In this document: positions 32,142 through 43,298 of the stretch, in pieces
How positions within the stretch are numbered: the first letter of the stretch is position 1
Layout: each line of letters begins with the position of its first letter
From: Nemertoderma westbladi
Taxonomy: Eukaryota; Xenacoelomorpha; Nemertodermatida; Nemertodermatidae
Direction of reading: 5' to 3'
Length of the DNA: 64,000 nt
Assembly (NCBI GenBank): GCA_032718475.1
Contig: JAUCBJ010001712.1
Location: 39,091 to 103,090 of the forward strand
The notes under the pieces: model-generated
What the model saw: only the letters and a program-made list of their open reading frames with translations
The model's database searches: none
What the model was told of the DNA's origin: nothing
Made by a program: the position numbers and the translations under genes

Positions 32142-34607
32142 TCATTTTTTTTTAAGTTGACGAGTTTTAAATTCTTTAATTGTATCCTTCCTAGAGCACT
32201 GGGAGTGTTCCTTTGCCACATTTTTTCCAAAGACATTGCAGACCGTGGTAAAGACAACTTTAATAGTGTTCTGTATATGTTTATCACAACCGATGCCCAT
32301 AAATGGGCTGTGTTCGCAAACATGATTCAAAACCACTTGCGCAACCTTTCTGTACGGCAATTCTTGTTCTAGAATTACGGTCTCAGCTCGATCCAAAATT
32401 ACAAAGGCATGTTTTACTAGTTCACGAAGACTTTCTGTAGGGAATATTAGCCCGCCCTGATCTAAAAGTTTAAAAAACGGTGTTATTTTAACTATTCGTC
32501 ACATTGATATTTCTTTAGTAACTTGTGTGCTATGTAGCCAGCTACACAAACAGTAGCCTCGGTTGTCGCCTCATCAACATCATAAACAAATTCGATACTA
32601 TATATATTCTCTAAGAGATCAGTGAAATCGAAATCCAGAGATCGATCTACAATAACGTCTTCTAAACAAATATTCTCCTTTAGCATAGATTTAACACGAA
32701 TGATATTTTCTGACCTAATAACTTCTAATAAGCTCACCAAAAAACGACCCCCACTCATTTGCCTGTACTTTGAATAGTTTGAATTTGAATATAAATAGTT
32801 TGAATAGAAACAACCATATAACAAAGTATTCCACTTGCTAATTCTCCATCAGAACAAGCCCCAACCAAATCGCCGCCACTATACTGCTCCTGTTGCTGTA
32901 GGAACATTTCATCAATCAATAAAACAACATCGTGCCCGATCTTATCTTCTCGAAGTAACTTTGTTAACGCCTTCATCGAATCAATGCCACCTGAAATTAG
33001 GTTCCTCAGTAAGCAGTCAGACGGTAAGGAAATTTCATTACGCATCATCTAAAATAGAAAAAAAGTAAGGTGTTGAAGGAAAATATATAAAATGCATTAA
33101 TTACAGTATTAAATAATGCATTAAATTAATTAATAAAACTACTAAAGAGGGAGAGTCAACCACTAACACTTGGATATTGGACATTCTAGAACCACATAAC
33201 TCTTGTTATTTAACGCCTATTTAACATAACAATTATTTAACATAATAAATCTGTAATTAAATTTACATTCATTTCACACATTCATTTTCACTTTGCTCTC
33301 GATTCTTAATTAACCTCGCTACGCTCGGGCTCTGGATTGGTAAAAAAGAACAATAACAAACCTGACTTAACTAAAAATAATATATAATATATTAATATAT
33401 AATAATATAATATTAAATAGATTTATTCTAATCGTGTTTGACAGCCTACCTTGTATGCACTATAGGATGTATATCTCAGCAACAGAGCAAAACGAAGTTC
33501 ACTACTTGAATACTTAGGCCTGCCTTTGGGTTTGTTGTATTTCAGGGATAGAAGTCCTTTAATTATGTCTTGAGATTCCGTCGTCACATTTCGAATATAA
33601 GAAAGCATATTTACAATCATCGTTGTAGATGTTAATTGACTTCGAGAAGATCTAAAAAAATAAGTTAAAATTATATACATTATATAATAATTATTTATTT
33701 TTACAAGAAATGAAATGAAATTAACTATGAAACCGATTTACAGCAGTAATTATTTGGGTCTGTGCTGGCTGACAGAAAACAGAAAACACTATGGTGTTGT
33801 TGTAGTGACTTTTTATGCTTGATTGGAAGTTTAAAATGTGCACAATACGAGTTACACATAGTATATACCGGAATATAGTACTTTTTGTTTCATAATGGGC
33901 TGGCCGGAAACGGGCCAACCAACCCCTCCTATGACGTCGCCAAATATATACCGGTAACTATTATGCAAGTTTTAAATAATTTGGAACTGAACTAACCTTA
34001 ACCAAGATGGTTGGGGTATTGGTGTGCCTCCAATTGATAATTTGACATGTAGATCTGCGTCAACAGTTATACATTCTTGTAAAGCTGGTGTGTCACTAAA
34101 ATCCATTTTGTAAACAGACAGCCGTTTACCAGAACTGGTATTATGTAGACGAACCTCGTAATCGGAAAATTCTTTATTACCTTCTACATAATCCTCTACA
34201 TCAGCTAAAGAACTAATTTTAGTCTTCTTTGAGAAGTTTTGAATTTCATCCGGACGGTATATTCGTTTTAATGGAGGTTTTCTAGGAGTTTGGGGCATTT
34301 TGCGCAGCGAAGTTGGAACAGAATCCGGGTGAATCGTGGGAACAGCATCTTTGGATAAAGATGGCCGCTGTTGGTTGCTATGAATATATCGCCCGTCGAA
34401 ATGCAAACTGCAAATCTTAGCGGAAGCCCCTGGAGTCCATAACTGATCTGTGGAAGACCCTTGCCTAGTCGAACTAATAAATTCAACCCATTTACAATGG
34501 AATGGCGAATCTGGTGGAGGAAATCCGAACATTGAAATGGGTGTCGATTGCGGCAATGTGCCGCTGTAGCCCGAGCGGCATCCGTAAACACAGCATTTTC
34601 CCACCAT
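32142..34607 (-). pseudogene. P-like (THAP9-like) transposase, internally deleted
   Basis: Exon 1 from ATG 34,605-34,607 encodes a THAP finger: M-V-G-K-C-C-V-Y-G-C, then F-G-F-P, W-V-E-F, and I-C-S-L-H-F (C-x4-C ... C-x2-H). It probably ends at AAG/GTTAGT near 33,997. Exon 2 (about 33,653-33,450) carries K-G-R-P-K-Y-S-x-x-E-L-R-F-A-L-L-L-R-Y, the helix-turn-helix-like region, between a TTTTTTTAG acceptor and AAG/GTAGGC donor. Exon 3 (about 33,049 down) has V-V-L-L-I-D-E-M-F-L with the first catalytic Asp region and Y-S-G-G-D-L-V-G. The centre is then missing, and C-terminal pieces resume (C-V-A-G-Y-I-A-H-K-L-L; L-L-D-Q-G-G-L-I-F-P). It was once a spliced transposase gene and is now inactive. 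Confidence 0.82.
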
Positions 34608-35234
34608 AACTGCTGTGACCACATACAAATACAGTAGTATCATGACTATGTTCAGACCTATAGGCCGGCACGGGAGCCCGGCTGGGCGGGCCTTCACACT
34701 AGGTGAGTTCGTACTGTCGTAGCGGTGATAATAAATATAGGTTATCACTCAGTATATTGCTATAAACACATATAGACACCCCCGAAGTAATGCAATAATG
34801 GAAACGCCTAATCCAGTCAGACTGGTATTGACATGCCTGCATGCCTATCATCCATGTACCACCACAGTTGTACAGGCACAGTAGTGGCACAATGCAGTGC
34901 TCATACTGACATACCACATACGGAATAATACACTGTAGTAGTATATCTGTATATCCATTTATACAGCAGTACAGAAGAATTAATACAGTAGTAAAACAAT
35001 AATACAGTGCGACTGTCTGACTGTTATACTATGCAGCCTTGGCCATACCAATCCGTAGACCGGTAGGCCTACCAAGGAAGTGCAGTACTGTAAAATAGTA
35101 CCGGTACGTATCGTAAGTACTGGACCCTGCTCACTGCAGTAGGTACTGAAATAAAGTACTGTACAAGTTCACTGGCACTTCTGCACTTCGAAATTCCAAC
35201 TGAAACATTGGCCATTTCGAAAATAACACAAATT

Positions 35235-35716
35235 TATAAAACCATTGCCAAAAAACCTCAGTTTTTAAATTACAGGGTCAATTTACCACCTTTGGCTATT
35301 TGAAAATTTTGAGCTACTTGCACTTTTGGTGCTGTTTTAGTATATCTATTAAAAAATAAAAGGTTCAATTTTGCTTCTAATCTCACTTTCGATTACTAAT
35401 AATGAATTTAACAAACCAAAAAAGCATAGAATGGCTATACCAAAGTCTTTGAAGGGTGGTGTATTTTGAGTATTTTTTCAATTCTGAAAGGTGCTGATAT
35501 GGCATGGGTGCCAGGAACTCCTCATATCTCGAAAACTACTGGAGCTATTAAATTTTTATTTGTCTCACCTGAAAGAGGACATAATTTTAGTTAGGGACAA
35601 GTACTTTCGACGCGCTAGACCTATTATTTCAGGGATTATAACTAAGAGAAATAACTGGCCCACTAAATTTTGGGGCTTTGCAGCAGCTTAGCGGGTCGTA
35701 TCTATAGTAGGTCATG
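35235..35716 (-). repeat. Right terminal inverted repeat of the P-like element
   Basis: Partner of the left repeat, a few percent diverged, ending CTATAGTAGGTCATG. Confidence 0.88.
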
Positions 35717-36037
35717 GGTGAGAGTTTTACTTCTACGCTAGGAAAAATCTTCCTAGGTACCGATACAACTTGGTCTTTAAACCCTATGTACCTTTTCAAG
35801 TACCGAAAAGTAACACCGCACACACACGGCGTAAAACAAATGCTACAAACTAACTATTAGCTAGTCAAATATTAAATACAAAGCACTAGCTACCCTAAAA
35901 GCCTACTGAAGCAGGGGACGTTCTACAAATTACTAAATTTACTAACCTTAAATTTTAGATATCTCCTACTTACAATAGCTAACAATATATACCACTGCAA
36001 AGTATACCTCTCACTTTCGTAAGAAAATATACCTCAC
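35717..36037 (-). other. Leader of element A, part 2
   Basis: Untranslated region between the 5' LTR and the P-like insertion. A primer-binding site should start just inside the LTR end at 36,037, but the minus strand there (GTGAGGTATATTTTC) matches no tRNA 3' end I recognise. Confidence 0.6.
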
Positions 36038-37924
36038 TGTTGTGTCCTCTACGGTAGGGACTACCCTACAGCCTACAAATCTACTAATACGAAGCTATAG
36101 AATATCTCTATCCGTAAAGTCCAGTAGTATACCGCTTACCAGATCCTAGTAACGATGTATCTTACTATAAGACTCTAGTAATGAAACGGGCTCGTACAGT
36201 ATCTGACAACAAATCCCAGTCCAGGATATCTAAACAAACAGATACAATACACAAACTACTACTGGCGAGGAGCAGAGCCTGGTGTCTATTCTAGGTACGT
36301 GGGCGGGTCTAATGCCTACGTACTAGACAAAAGGATACCTGTCCTCTAACCGGTATGGCAGATGTACAGTTACAGTAACAGACCAAACTCACGGGAAAAC
36401 AATCCCCGCGCAGCGAATCCTAACTATCGCTGACAGTCCTAAATACAGTAACTTGCCGCGGTGTGATTTATATGGTTTATATACGAGCTAGGTGGGTTAC
36501 AGCCCTAGCGTAACAATACTGATCCCCCTGTCTGAATCAGCCTAAAAAGGGTCGTGCCTAAATGTAACGATAACTGATCCCCCTGTACGAAATCAGTCTA
36601 AAAGGTCAGGCCTAAATGTAACAATAACTGCTGCGCAGAAAACAACAGTTTTATAACGAAAATGAAATACTCCCTCTTGCCGTAACTAAATGTCTGATCC
36701 TAATTTACAAATACAGATAATTTCTGCCTAAAGTAATCTAAAGTGCGCTATAACTAGTAGAAACTCTAAGGGTAAATATGTTTTAGGGCGTGTGTGTGTG
36801 GGTGTGTTACAAATAAAACAATTTTGGTGTTATCTTTTCACTAGGTTTTAGTAATTCTCTGACCGAAACAATACCGTGCGCTAGCTACTAAAATAAACTA
36901 GTCGCGTTTTGTAGAACTTTATACTCACAAATGACGTCAAAGCTCTCTCCTTCCTATCCACAACTCAAATGGGCAACCACGGTGTTAGTAACTACACCCG
37001 TGATCGGCACAAATACCAGATTCTGGTTGTAAGATAAGAAATAGGGATTAATTGCTACCGTACGTTAGCTGATCTGGTATACGAATTTGATTCTAGAACT
37101 TTGTTGCCGCGGTAGTTAGCAGCAATACCTATCAGTACGTGGCAAGGCGCGGTAGGATATTAATAAAAACCTCCCTAGGCCAAGCGGTGTGCCGGTAGCA
37201 GAAATACTCCTTGCCTGATCAAATAACCAACTTCAGGCAGGGGGGGGGGGGGTACTAATGTATGCTCTACAAAGCGAACCGGTACCAAACGGTCAGTACT
37301 GCGAATCACTAAATTATGGAACATATGCTGTCTGTACCTAATATGTACTCGCGTACTGACGGACGGCAATAATTCGCTTCTTCCTACTTACCTGTGAGGT
37401 ATACAGGTAACCCAGGGGTTCGCAGGACTGGCAAAGGGGGGGGGGGGGGGGGGGGTGGTTTCTGCCTAAAATATAGTTATTTGATCCTAAATTTGCGGCG
37501 TCCCAGGACGACGTCACGCTTACCCTGATCTATAGGTCTTACGGCGGGCAAGGGCGTCAAACAAAGTCTTACCTTCCTCATAAAGCGGGCGCTGCATGGC
37601 ATGTGGAGCATTTCGAAGGGCGAAGGGGGTGTGCGGTTCAAGTTAACGTGGGCGCTAGCGTGTTGTGGACATCTTTTCCCTGCATTGCTGACGGCCTAAC
37701 GGTCTAGGCGGTCATCTTCCCGATGTTTGGCTGTCCCAAAGTTGGACCAAAGAAAAACATGTTCAGGAATTTACAAATATATTTACAGTTTACGACTTTA
37801 TCAAACAGAATTGCAAAGTTTCAACAAGAAACATAATAAACTGAAGTTAAGTTTGAGACAAGTGATACTAATAGTGAAGAGTAGTAGTACTAACTAAGAA
37901 TGGTGATAACCGAAGGCAAACCAG

Positions 37925-37934
37925 CCTTTTTATA
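37925..37934 (-). promoter_or_regulatory. TATA box of the 5' LTR of A
   Basis: Minus strand TATAAAAAGG, the likely Pol II core promoter for the full-length RNA. It is followed about 30 bp on by TTATCACCATTCTTAGTTAG-type sequence, where initiation would be expected. Confidence 0.6.
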
Positions 37935-38112
37935 CTAAATCTGGGACATAGAATTCACTAGAACCTTCGAGAGTATTCGATGGCCTCACATTGGAGCAAT
38001 AAGATATTCCATACCTTATGATTGGCCTAACTCATCGTTCGATACGTTGTACGCTCCTCATTGGCTTACCAATTTGTACCAAATGAAAATAAATGGCCCC
38101 AAAATGCAAATT

Positions 38113-38187
38113 TCCCGACCAAGATTTGAACTCGTAACCTATGTAATGCAACCAACGCCTTAACCATCTGACCACTACGCCACGAGA
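38113..38187 (-). repeat. tRNA-like module in the U3 of the 5' LTR of A
   Basis: Same module as at 16,752-16,826, one base different in the A-box flank. It has A- and B-box-like sequences at tRNA spacing. Confidence 0.65.
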
Positions 38188-38325
38188 GTAACTAGGGGTT
38201 TGATGTATACAAATATGAATAGGCATATTACATTACTGAAACTTAATCAAAGTGCGTCGGATTTTTGAAAGTTTTTTACGTTATACTACAAATGCTATCC
38301 TATAGTGAAATAATTCATCAAAGAT

Positions 38326-38985
38326 GTATACAACTACGTATGCAAAACACGATGGTATTATGTATGCAAATATGCAAACACGCGTGTACAAACACAGTTA
38401 AAATTATAGGTCTCTTATGACTTGAGAGAACCTACAGTATATAAGATGTTAAAATGCTTAAGAATGTTGGTTTAAACGTATTGTATATTATCATAAGTAT
38501 ATATGTTGATAATTGTATTGCACTGCATATAAACAACGAAAGGATTTGGCAAACAAGACAGGCTTATATTAATGCCGCCTCCTTTCGTTGATGTTTAATA
38601 ATTGGTATAAAGGGCGAAAGTATAGAATTAGAATCACAAAGCTAACATTAAGAATTAAAAAAACAGTGGGTGATGGAAACGACATTTGACAATTTTGAAT
38701 AGAAATAGTATACACATATAATAATAACAGATACTTGTAAGGTGATGTAGGGCCTAGTACCAGCGTTGATAAAAATAATTAAAGAAAAATAAAGAAAGCA
38801 CTTACAGAGAGAATAGGACTGTCATTTATTTATTGAAAATTCTTGTCAATGACGGAGGTGGCGATACGAATTAAATTAAATTAATTAATTACGTTAGGGT
38901 GAAAAACAATGTCACTTGAATATTTCAAACTCGCAAACTATCGAAATATAATTACGTTGAATAATTCAACAAACATATATATTTT
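38326..38985. other. Flank of element A and LINE 3' end
   Basis: AT-rich; no gene seen. From about 38,930 the sequence is probably the 3' UTR of the minus-strand LINE. A CCTTTCGTTG inverted pair lies around 38,535-38,590 (AACGAAAGGA ... TCCTTTCGTT). Confidence 0.5.
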
Positions 38986-40540
38986 TTAGTACCCGAGATC
39001 ACTAAAACGTCCGGTGGCTGTAATGAAAGTCTCAACGGCTTCAATAAGAGTGTGCAGGTCAGAAATATTACCATTGCTTGGGCCATACAGGACATTTTGT
39101 ATCGAAAACGTTAGGGCCAAATCTCTAAACGAGTTCTCCAGAACAAGATGGTGTACATCATATAATGGACAGAAGAGAAAGAAATGTTTGGCGTTTTCGT
39201 GGTCGTTGCCACAGGAACAGCAAGAATTATTAGCAAGATGATTGTTAAACAAGTTATCCTTAAGAGTGCTGCAGGAACGCCATAATCTAGCTAGCAGACC
39301 GTTAATCGCAAATGATCCCAGTGAAAAATAACGAGGGACAATTCTTGGTCGGAACTGCTGGTATTCACGTAAATTAATCTTAAAACTTTGGATCGTTTGG
39401 GATTCTCTAATGTAGTTAGGGAGTTCATGCCACAGTTTCACCGTGCTGTATATGAAAGATCGTTGGCAACACGTGGAGCGAGCTAAGGGGAGTCTATAAT
39501 CAGAAGATGAGCGAACACTATAAGGATTGACCTCGCTTATGCGGGAGGGTAAGCGGTCTCTAATGTGTTTCCGTGCAAAACCATGGGACAGCTTAAAACA
39601 ACTACACAACTTCATGGTACTTCGCCTTATTTGTAGGGTCTGGATACCTGACTCAGCATAAAGATCAGCCGAACTAAAAGATAATATGAGTTTGCAGATT
39701 ATACGAATTGCCTCTTTATTTAATAGTTCAAGATTAGTTTTCCAGTACTGTGCACAGCCGTCCCAAAGGTTACAGGCGTATTCTAAACATGGTCTAACGA
39801 AAGAGCTATAAATAATTCCTAGAGCCCGCCTACTTAATTTATACTTAACAGTTCTGAGGAAGTTTAGTCTAGTTCGGACTTTAGATATTATAGCCTCAAT
39901 ATGATTGTTCCACTTGAGATCGGACTGAAGTGTTACTCCCAAATGTTTGTGGCTGGATACTTCAGTGATAGGATCACCATGAAGACGCAGTGGAAAATAA
40001 CCTACAAGAGACTGGTCTCTCCTGGTTACTGTCATGGCCTCTGTTTTGCTTGGATTGTAGTCAATTAGCCAATAATTACCCTAGTTGCCAATGTCTACAA
40101 GATCGCTATTAAGTTGAGTACAAGCCAAGTGAGGATCTTCCACATCAATATGAAGCGTTGTGTCATCCGCAAAAAGTTTCATTGGGGTTGTAGTAACATC
40201 AACAATATCATTAATGAAAGCCAAGAAGAGTAGAGGGCCTAGTACTGAACCTTGGGGCACTCCTGTTTCGACCTTTAACCACTCAACAATATCGTGGGTA
40301 AGAAGGCAGAAAAAGCGGCGAGAAGCGAAACCGACGGCGGTTATAATACCAATTGTCTGGCCATTAACGAGAAGGGAACTTATCTGGATTCTGTGTGCGT
40401 GTGGATTATCGCAGTTACACCCCATGAGTCTACCACGAGAAGGAATATACCAACGTGCGCCTGCCCTCCGAGGGTATATACTCAAACGCGGACGCCGCCT
40501 CCTTCCCAAGATTAATGTAAGTAATAATTTCAACAATTAA
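38986..40540 (-). pseudogene. 5'-truncated LINE reverse transcriptase
   Basis: One frame broken only by a TAG at 40,081-40,083. It has G-V-P-Q-G-S-V-L-G-P-L-L-F (RT motif), L-F-A-D-D-T-T-L-H (catalytic FADD), then W-L-I-D-Y-N-P-S-K-T-E-A-M, H-K-H-L-G-V-T-L-Q-S-D-L-K-W and the thumb. Near the C-terminus is a C-x-C ... H-A/E-x-x-x-H-F-F-L-F-C-P motif (C-S-C-G-N-D-H-E-N-A-K-H), the zinc-binding tail of Jockey/I/R1-like LINEs. The upstream RT domains and endonuclease are absent, typical of incomplete reverse transcription. It belongs to a different lineage from the LINE at the left edge. Confidence 0.88.
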
Positions 40541-41274
40541 CATAATAACAATAAATTACTAAGGCTTCACTGGCTTCATGGCTCGACCTATTTTTTCATC
40601 AAATCACAGTATAACCGAGTTATTGGCAATCAAAAATTTATGTTGGTGGCAGACGGCGATAAGACAACTCACCGATGGCACTTATATGCTTTCACACACT
40701 TCATGGCTCGCCCCCTCCACATATAAGTAGAATAATCAAATTAAAAATAATATTATAAATACCTTATACTCACTTCGCGGCTCGCCCCCACAACTTATTG
40801 CTTGACAATAACTGTAGAATTGCAATATTGGTAGCCACCGTTAGTCTGTGTTTATTCACCTTTTTTAGTTGTTGCGTCTGTAATAGTCTATCATGTTAAA
40901 GACTTTATAACAAACGTCTGCGACCCACTTACTATATTGGGTTTTACCTATTGCGGTTCAAGGTCAAACGCCAACCGGTAGACACGAATTAATTAAATTA
41001 CTTCCGTCTGCGGACTGGCCTTATACCACATATGTCACATATACACAGTGGTGACATATGTTACATATGCACAATGGTAACCATAGTAAGTGGGCGGGGC
41101 AACACAATGGTAATCATAGTAAGTAGGCGGGGCAAGAGCCGTTCGGCAAATTCTTTAACATGGTAGACTATGGCAGACGCTGTTTCATTTAAGTTGTTTA
41201 CCCTACTACTATAGTAGTAGCATAATGATTCATTAATAATACTGTAGCTCACAAATAGCACATATAAACATACA
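40541..41274. other. Region upstream of the fibrinogen-domain pseudogene
   Basis: No gene. Two TTCATGGCTCG/TTCGCGGCTCG blocks occur near 40,575, 40,700 and 40,780. Just upstream of the next gene two GGCGGGGC boxes, each within a near-repeat of CAATGGTAAYCATAGTAAGT (41,068-41,135), look promoter-like. Confidence 0.45.
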
Positions 41275-42227
41275 ATGTCTTACGCCACCAGCTTCAAGGA
41301 ATCTGTGTATGAATCAGCGGCATCCATTGAATATTATAGTTATCATTCAGAAACATTATCGGGGCCTTCCGAAGTAGAGAATAAAGAAATAGAAACACTA
41401 CCGAGTGAGGAGTTAATCATCTCAGAGCCGGTAGCCAATGAGGTTACTAGCCCCGGTCCAACAACGGATCAGAATCGTAAGAGACTCATAAAGAGGATTT
41501 GGTTTGTGGTTGTCGGAGCTATAATTATAGCCGCAGTTGAAGTTTTCGCATTGAGTATTTGTCGGTCCGGGATTCAAGGGTTGGCCTACATATCATAACA
41601 ACCACCCATTGGATGACTCATCAGATATCCCGACCATTTATCCCTGTAATAAAGGGGAAACTGGTTCGTACAATGATTCTTCAGCGTCGTTTAGCAGGAA
41701 GTTTAAATGTTATGGTCGTTGGATAACTATTCAGAAACGAAATAGTCAAAATGATTTTGATGGTGACTGGCCGTCGTACAAAGAATATTTTGGCGAAGGC
41801 GAAAATATGTGGATAGGTTTGGAGATAATTCATCACTTAACGGAAGAGGGCGCATGTGGACTTAGGTTGAGGTTTGGACTACCAATAAGTATCAGGCAAT
41901 TATGATAATAGTGGTTGATTCTGAGGATACAAACTACAAATTGACCTAGGAAGCGTTTTCTGAAAAGGGTGCTGGTGGAGTTGGAGGGGATGGCTTGCTG
42001 CTGCAAATGGGATTCAGTTCGACACCGGATAGAGATAACGATGGTGATTCATCCACAAATTTGGCGGAGCAATATACTGGTGGATGGTGGCACGTTAAAT
42101 CCAACCTCAACGGGCGCACAAATCAACTAAGTGGATGAAGCGGTCATTTTGGGGGCAACATGCCAAAAACTACGTGGAACTCACTAAGAAGAAAATGTAT
42201 GACAATGAGAACGACAATGCTAATTAA
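41275..42227 (+). pseudogene. Type II membrane protein with fibrinogen-related domain, broken
   Basis: From ATG 41,275: an acidic Ser/Glu-rich cytosolic stretch of about 75 residues, then K-R-I-W-F-V-V-V-G-A-I-I-I-A-A-V-E-V, a transmembrane helix. After a frame change near 41,590 the extracellular part holds fibrinogen-domain landmarks: W-I-T-I-Q-K-R, F-D-G-D-W, Y-K-E-Y-F-G-E-G-E-N-M-W-I-G-L-E-I-I-H-H-L-T. After another shift near 41,890 and a TAG near 41,947 come F-S-S-T-P-D-R-D-N-D-G-D, N-L-A-E-Q-Y-T-G-G-W-W-H and L-N-G-R. Such proteins are lectin-like recognition receptors in invertebrates. No introns are visible, which suggests a retrocopy, but no poly-A tail is seen. Confidence 0.82.
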
Positions 42228-42998
42228 ATAAATTAAATATTTAAATAAACGACAGGCTGTTAATTATTTTCCAGGAGGCAACACTCAATTTTTTACTAAT
42301 TTTTTGTGCATCATCATTTTAAATTTCTGAACACATCATAGGTACAGTATAACCATATGTAATTCAATTCAATTCAATATTTTGAACAGTTTGTAACTGG
42401 CTTTTCAACCCTTTTCACTTCTCACCTTTACATATTTAGGGGAGCTTTGTACCCATGAGCCAAAATACCAGAACTCACAAACCTATTTCTTATCTGCCAT
42501 TAAGTTTACTGTTATATTAACAAATAAATAATGCATTGCAAAAGACTTTGTTGGCACTATCAGTGAATAAACTTAACCAAGATCGTCCGCAACGTCTATA
42601 TCAGTCAGAATCTCAACTAAGCTCGTAAACTACCTAGTAGCTGAGGCTCTTACTATCTAGACCTAATCTGTACAGAGGCTGGTTGCCCATTAAGGGCAAC
42701 TATGGGCAACTTCTCTACTCGGGAACCTCGGAATTGTCGATACATCGTGAAATACTGTATGAATTTAATTCTCGTTTATACTGATATTTGCAACAACTTA
42801 AAGAGCTGTAAGTTCCACTAGAGGTGGATGATGGCACCTCAGTACTCTGTAACGCATTGTACCACATAATATATAATTATATTCTCATAAATGCCGTGGA
42901 TTTTCAAAATTTATTTTGTTCGAATTAACTTTGCTATAAATATTACATTAAGTCCTCATTTGCATTTCAGTATATCTATTTGTATGACATTGTTCAAG
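42228..42998. other. Intergenic and left margin of element B
   Basis: No gene. The 5' end of the LTR of B lies somewhere here; a TGATG start near 42,828 resembles the TGATGAATT start of the LTR of A, but no second LTR exists in the window to prove it. Confidence 0.45.
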
Positions 42999-42999
42999 T

Positions 43000-43073
43000 G
43001 GTTCAGTAGCTCAGTCGGTTAAGCGTTGGAAATTCGTGTAGTAGGTATTGAGTTCGAATCCTAGTAGGTGCGA
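43000..43073 (+). repeat. tRNA-like module in the LTR of B
   Basis: TAGCTCAGTCGGTTAAGCG (A box) and GAGTTCGAATCCTAGTAGG (B box) at tRNA spacing. The A box is close to that of real tRNAs. Acceptor pairing is incomplete (GGTTCAG against the 3' side GGTGCGA). It sits about 220 bp before the TATA box, as in A, but the sequence differs from the module in A. Confidence 0.7.
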
Positions 43074-43289
43074 ATTATTTTTTGTGCAGAGTTTCAACTC
43101 ATTTAAATTAACCGCTACAAATTAAATTGCATTTGCTCAAGGTAGATTAACCAATAGGATTGCAGTTATTAGATAGTAACCAATGTCGTACAAGATACGT
43201 GTTTGCTGGACCAATAGTTATCTTTAAAAACCTATTAGAACTCATAGAACAATCTAGATTTATCTCGATTGATTGCAGCACAAATTTGC

Positions 43290-43298
43290 TATAAAAGG
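43290..43298 (+). promoter_or_regulatory. TATA box of element B
   Basis: TATAAAAGG in the same relative place as in A; TTCATTAGTTATTCTTTCTCAG follows about 15 bp on. Confidence 0.65.

Larger units (their letters stand above)
31452..35716 (-). mobile_element. P-element-like THAP transposon nested in element A, 4.27 kb
   Basis: Inverted repeats of roughly 450-500 bp (31,452-about 31,945 and about 35,235-35,716) start CATGACCTACTATAG. Flanks AGGTGAGA (31,444-31,451) and GGGTGAGA or GGTGAGAG (from 35,716 or 35,717) share GGTGAGA, fitting the 8-bp target duplication of P elements with one mismatch. Between the repeats is a broken transposase gene with a THAP finger. It lies inside the leader of A, so it inserted after A. 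Its repeats are much longer than the 31 bp of the Drosophila P element. Confidence 0.85.
14603..38320 (-). mobile_element. Giant BEL/Pao-type LTR retrotransposon (element A), 23.7 kb with a nested P-like element
   Basis: Two near-identical direct repeats (14,603-16,959 and 36,038-38,320), beginning TGTTGTGTCC and ending ATTCATCA, bound the element. The 5-bp target duplication AAGAT is exact at 14,598-14,602 and 38,321-38,325. Coding is on the minus strand, so the right LTR is the 5' one. Order of parts: leader, gag, zinc knuckles and protease, RT, RNase H, a 12-bp minisatellite, integrase, a spacer, ORF3, 3' LTR. Removing the nested 4.27-kb P-like transposon leaves about 19.4 kb, far above the usual 5-10 kb of BEL elements. 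At least nine stops or frameshifts in gag-pol and two in ORF3 show it is dead. Confidence 0.93.
36038..38320 (-). repeat. 5' LTR of element A (2283 bp)
   Basis: Partner of 14,603-16,959, differing by scattered substitutions, one 53-bp unit and poly-G length (13 at 37,240-37,252; 20 at 37,436-37,455). It contains CCATATAAATCACACCGCGG on the minus strand (36,455-36,475), also present in B at 44,462. Confidence 0.95.

Noticed and set aside
32755-33048. Separate small gene
   Set aside because: Its L-L-I-D-E-M motif and flanking acceptor show it is an exon of the P-like transposase.
14603-38320. Segmental duplication explaining the two 2.3-kb repeats
   Set aside because: TG...CA ends, AAGAT target duplications and gag-pol between them fit LTRs.
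43000-43073. Functional tRNA gene
   Set aside because: A and B boxes are good but the acceptor and anticodon stems do not pair; a tRNA-like module is the safer call.
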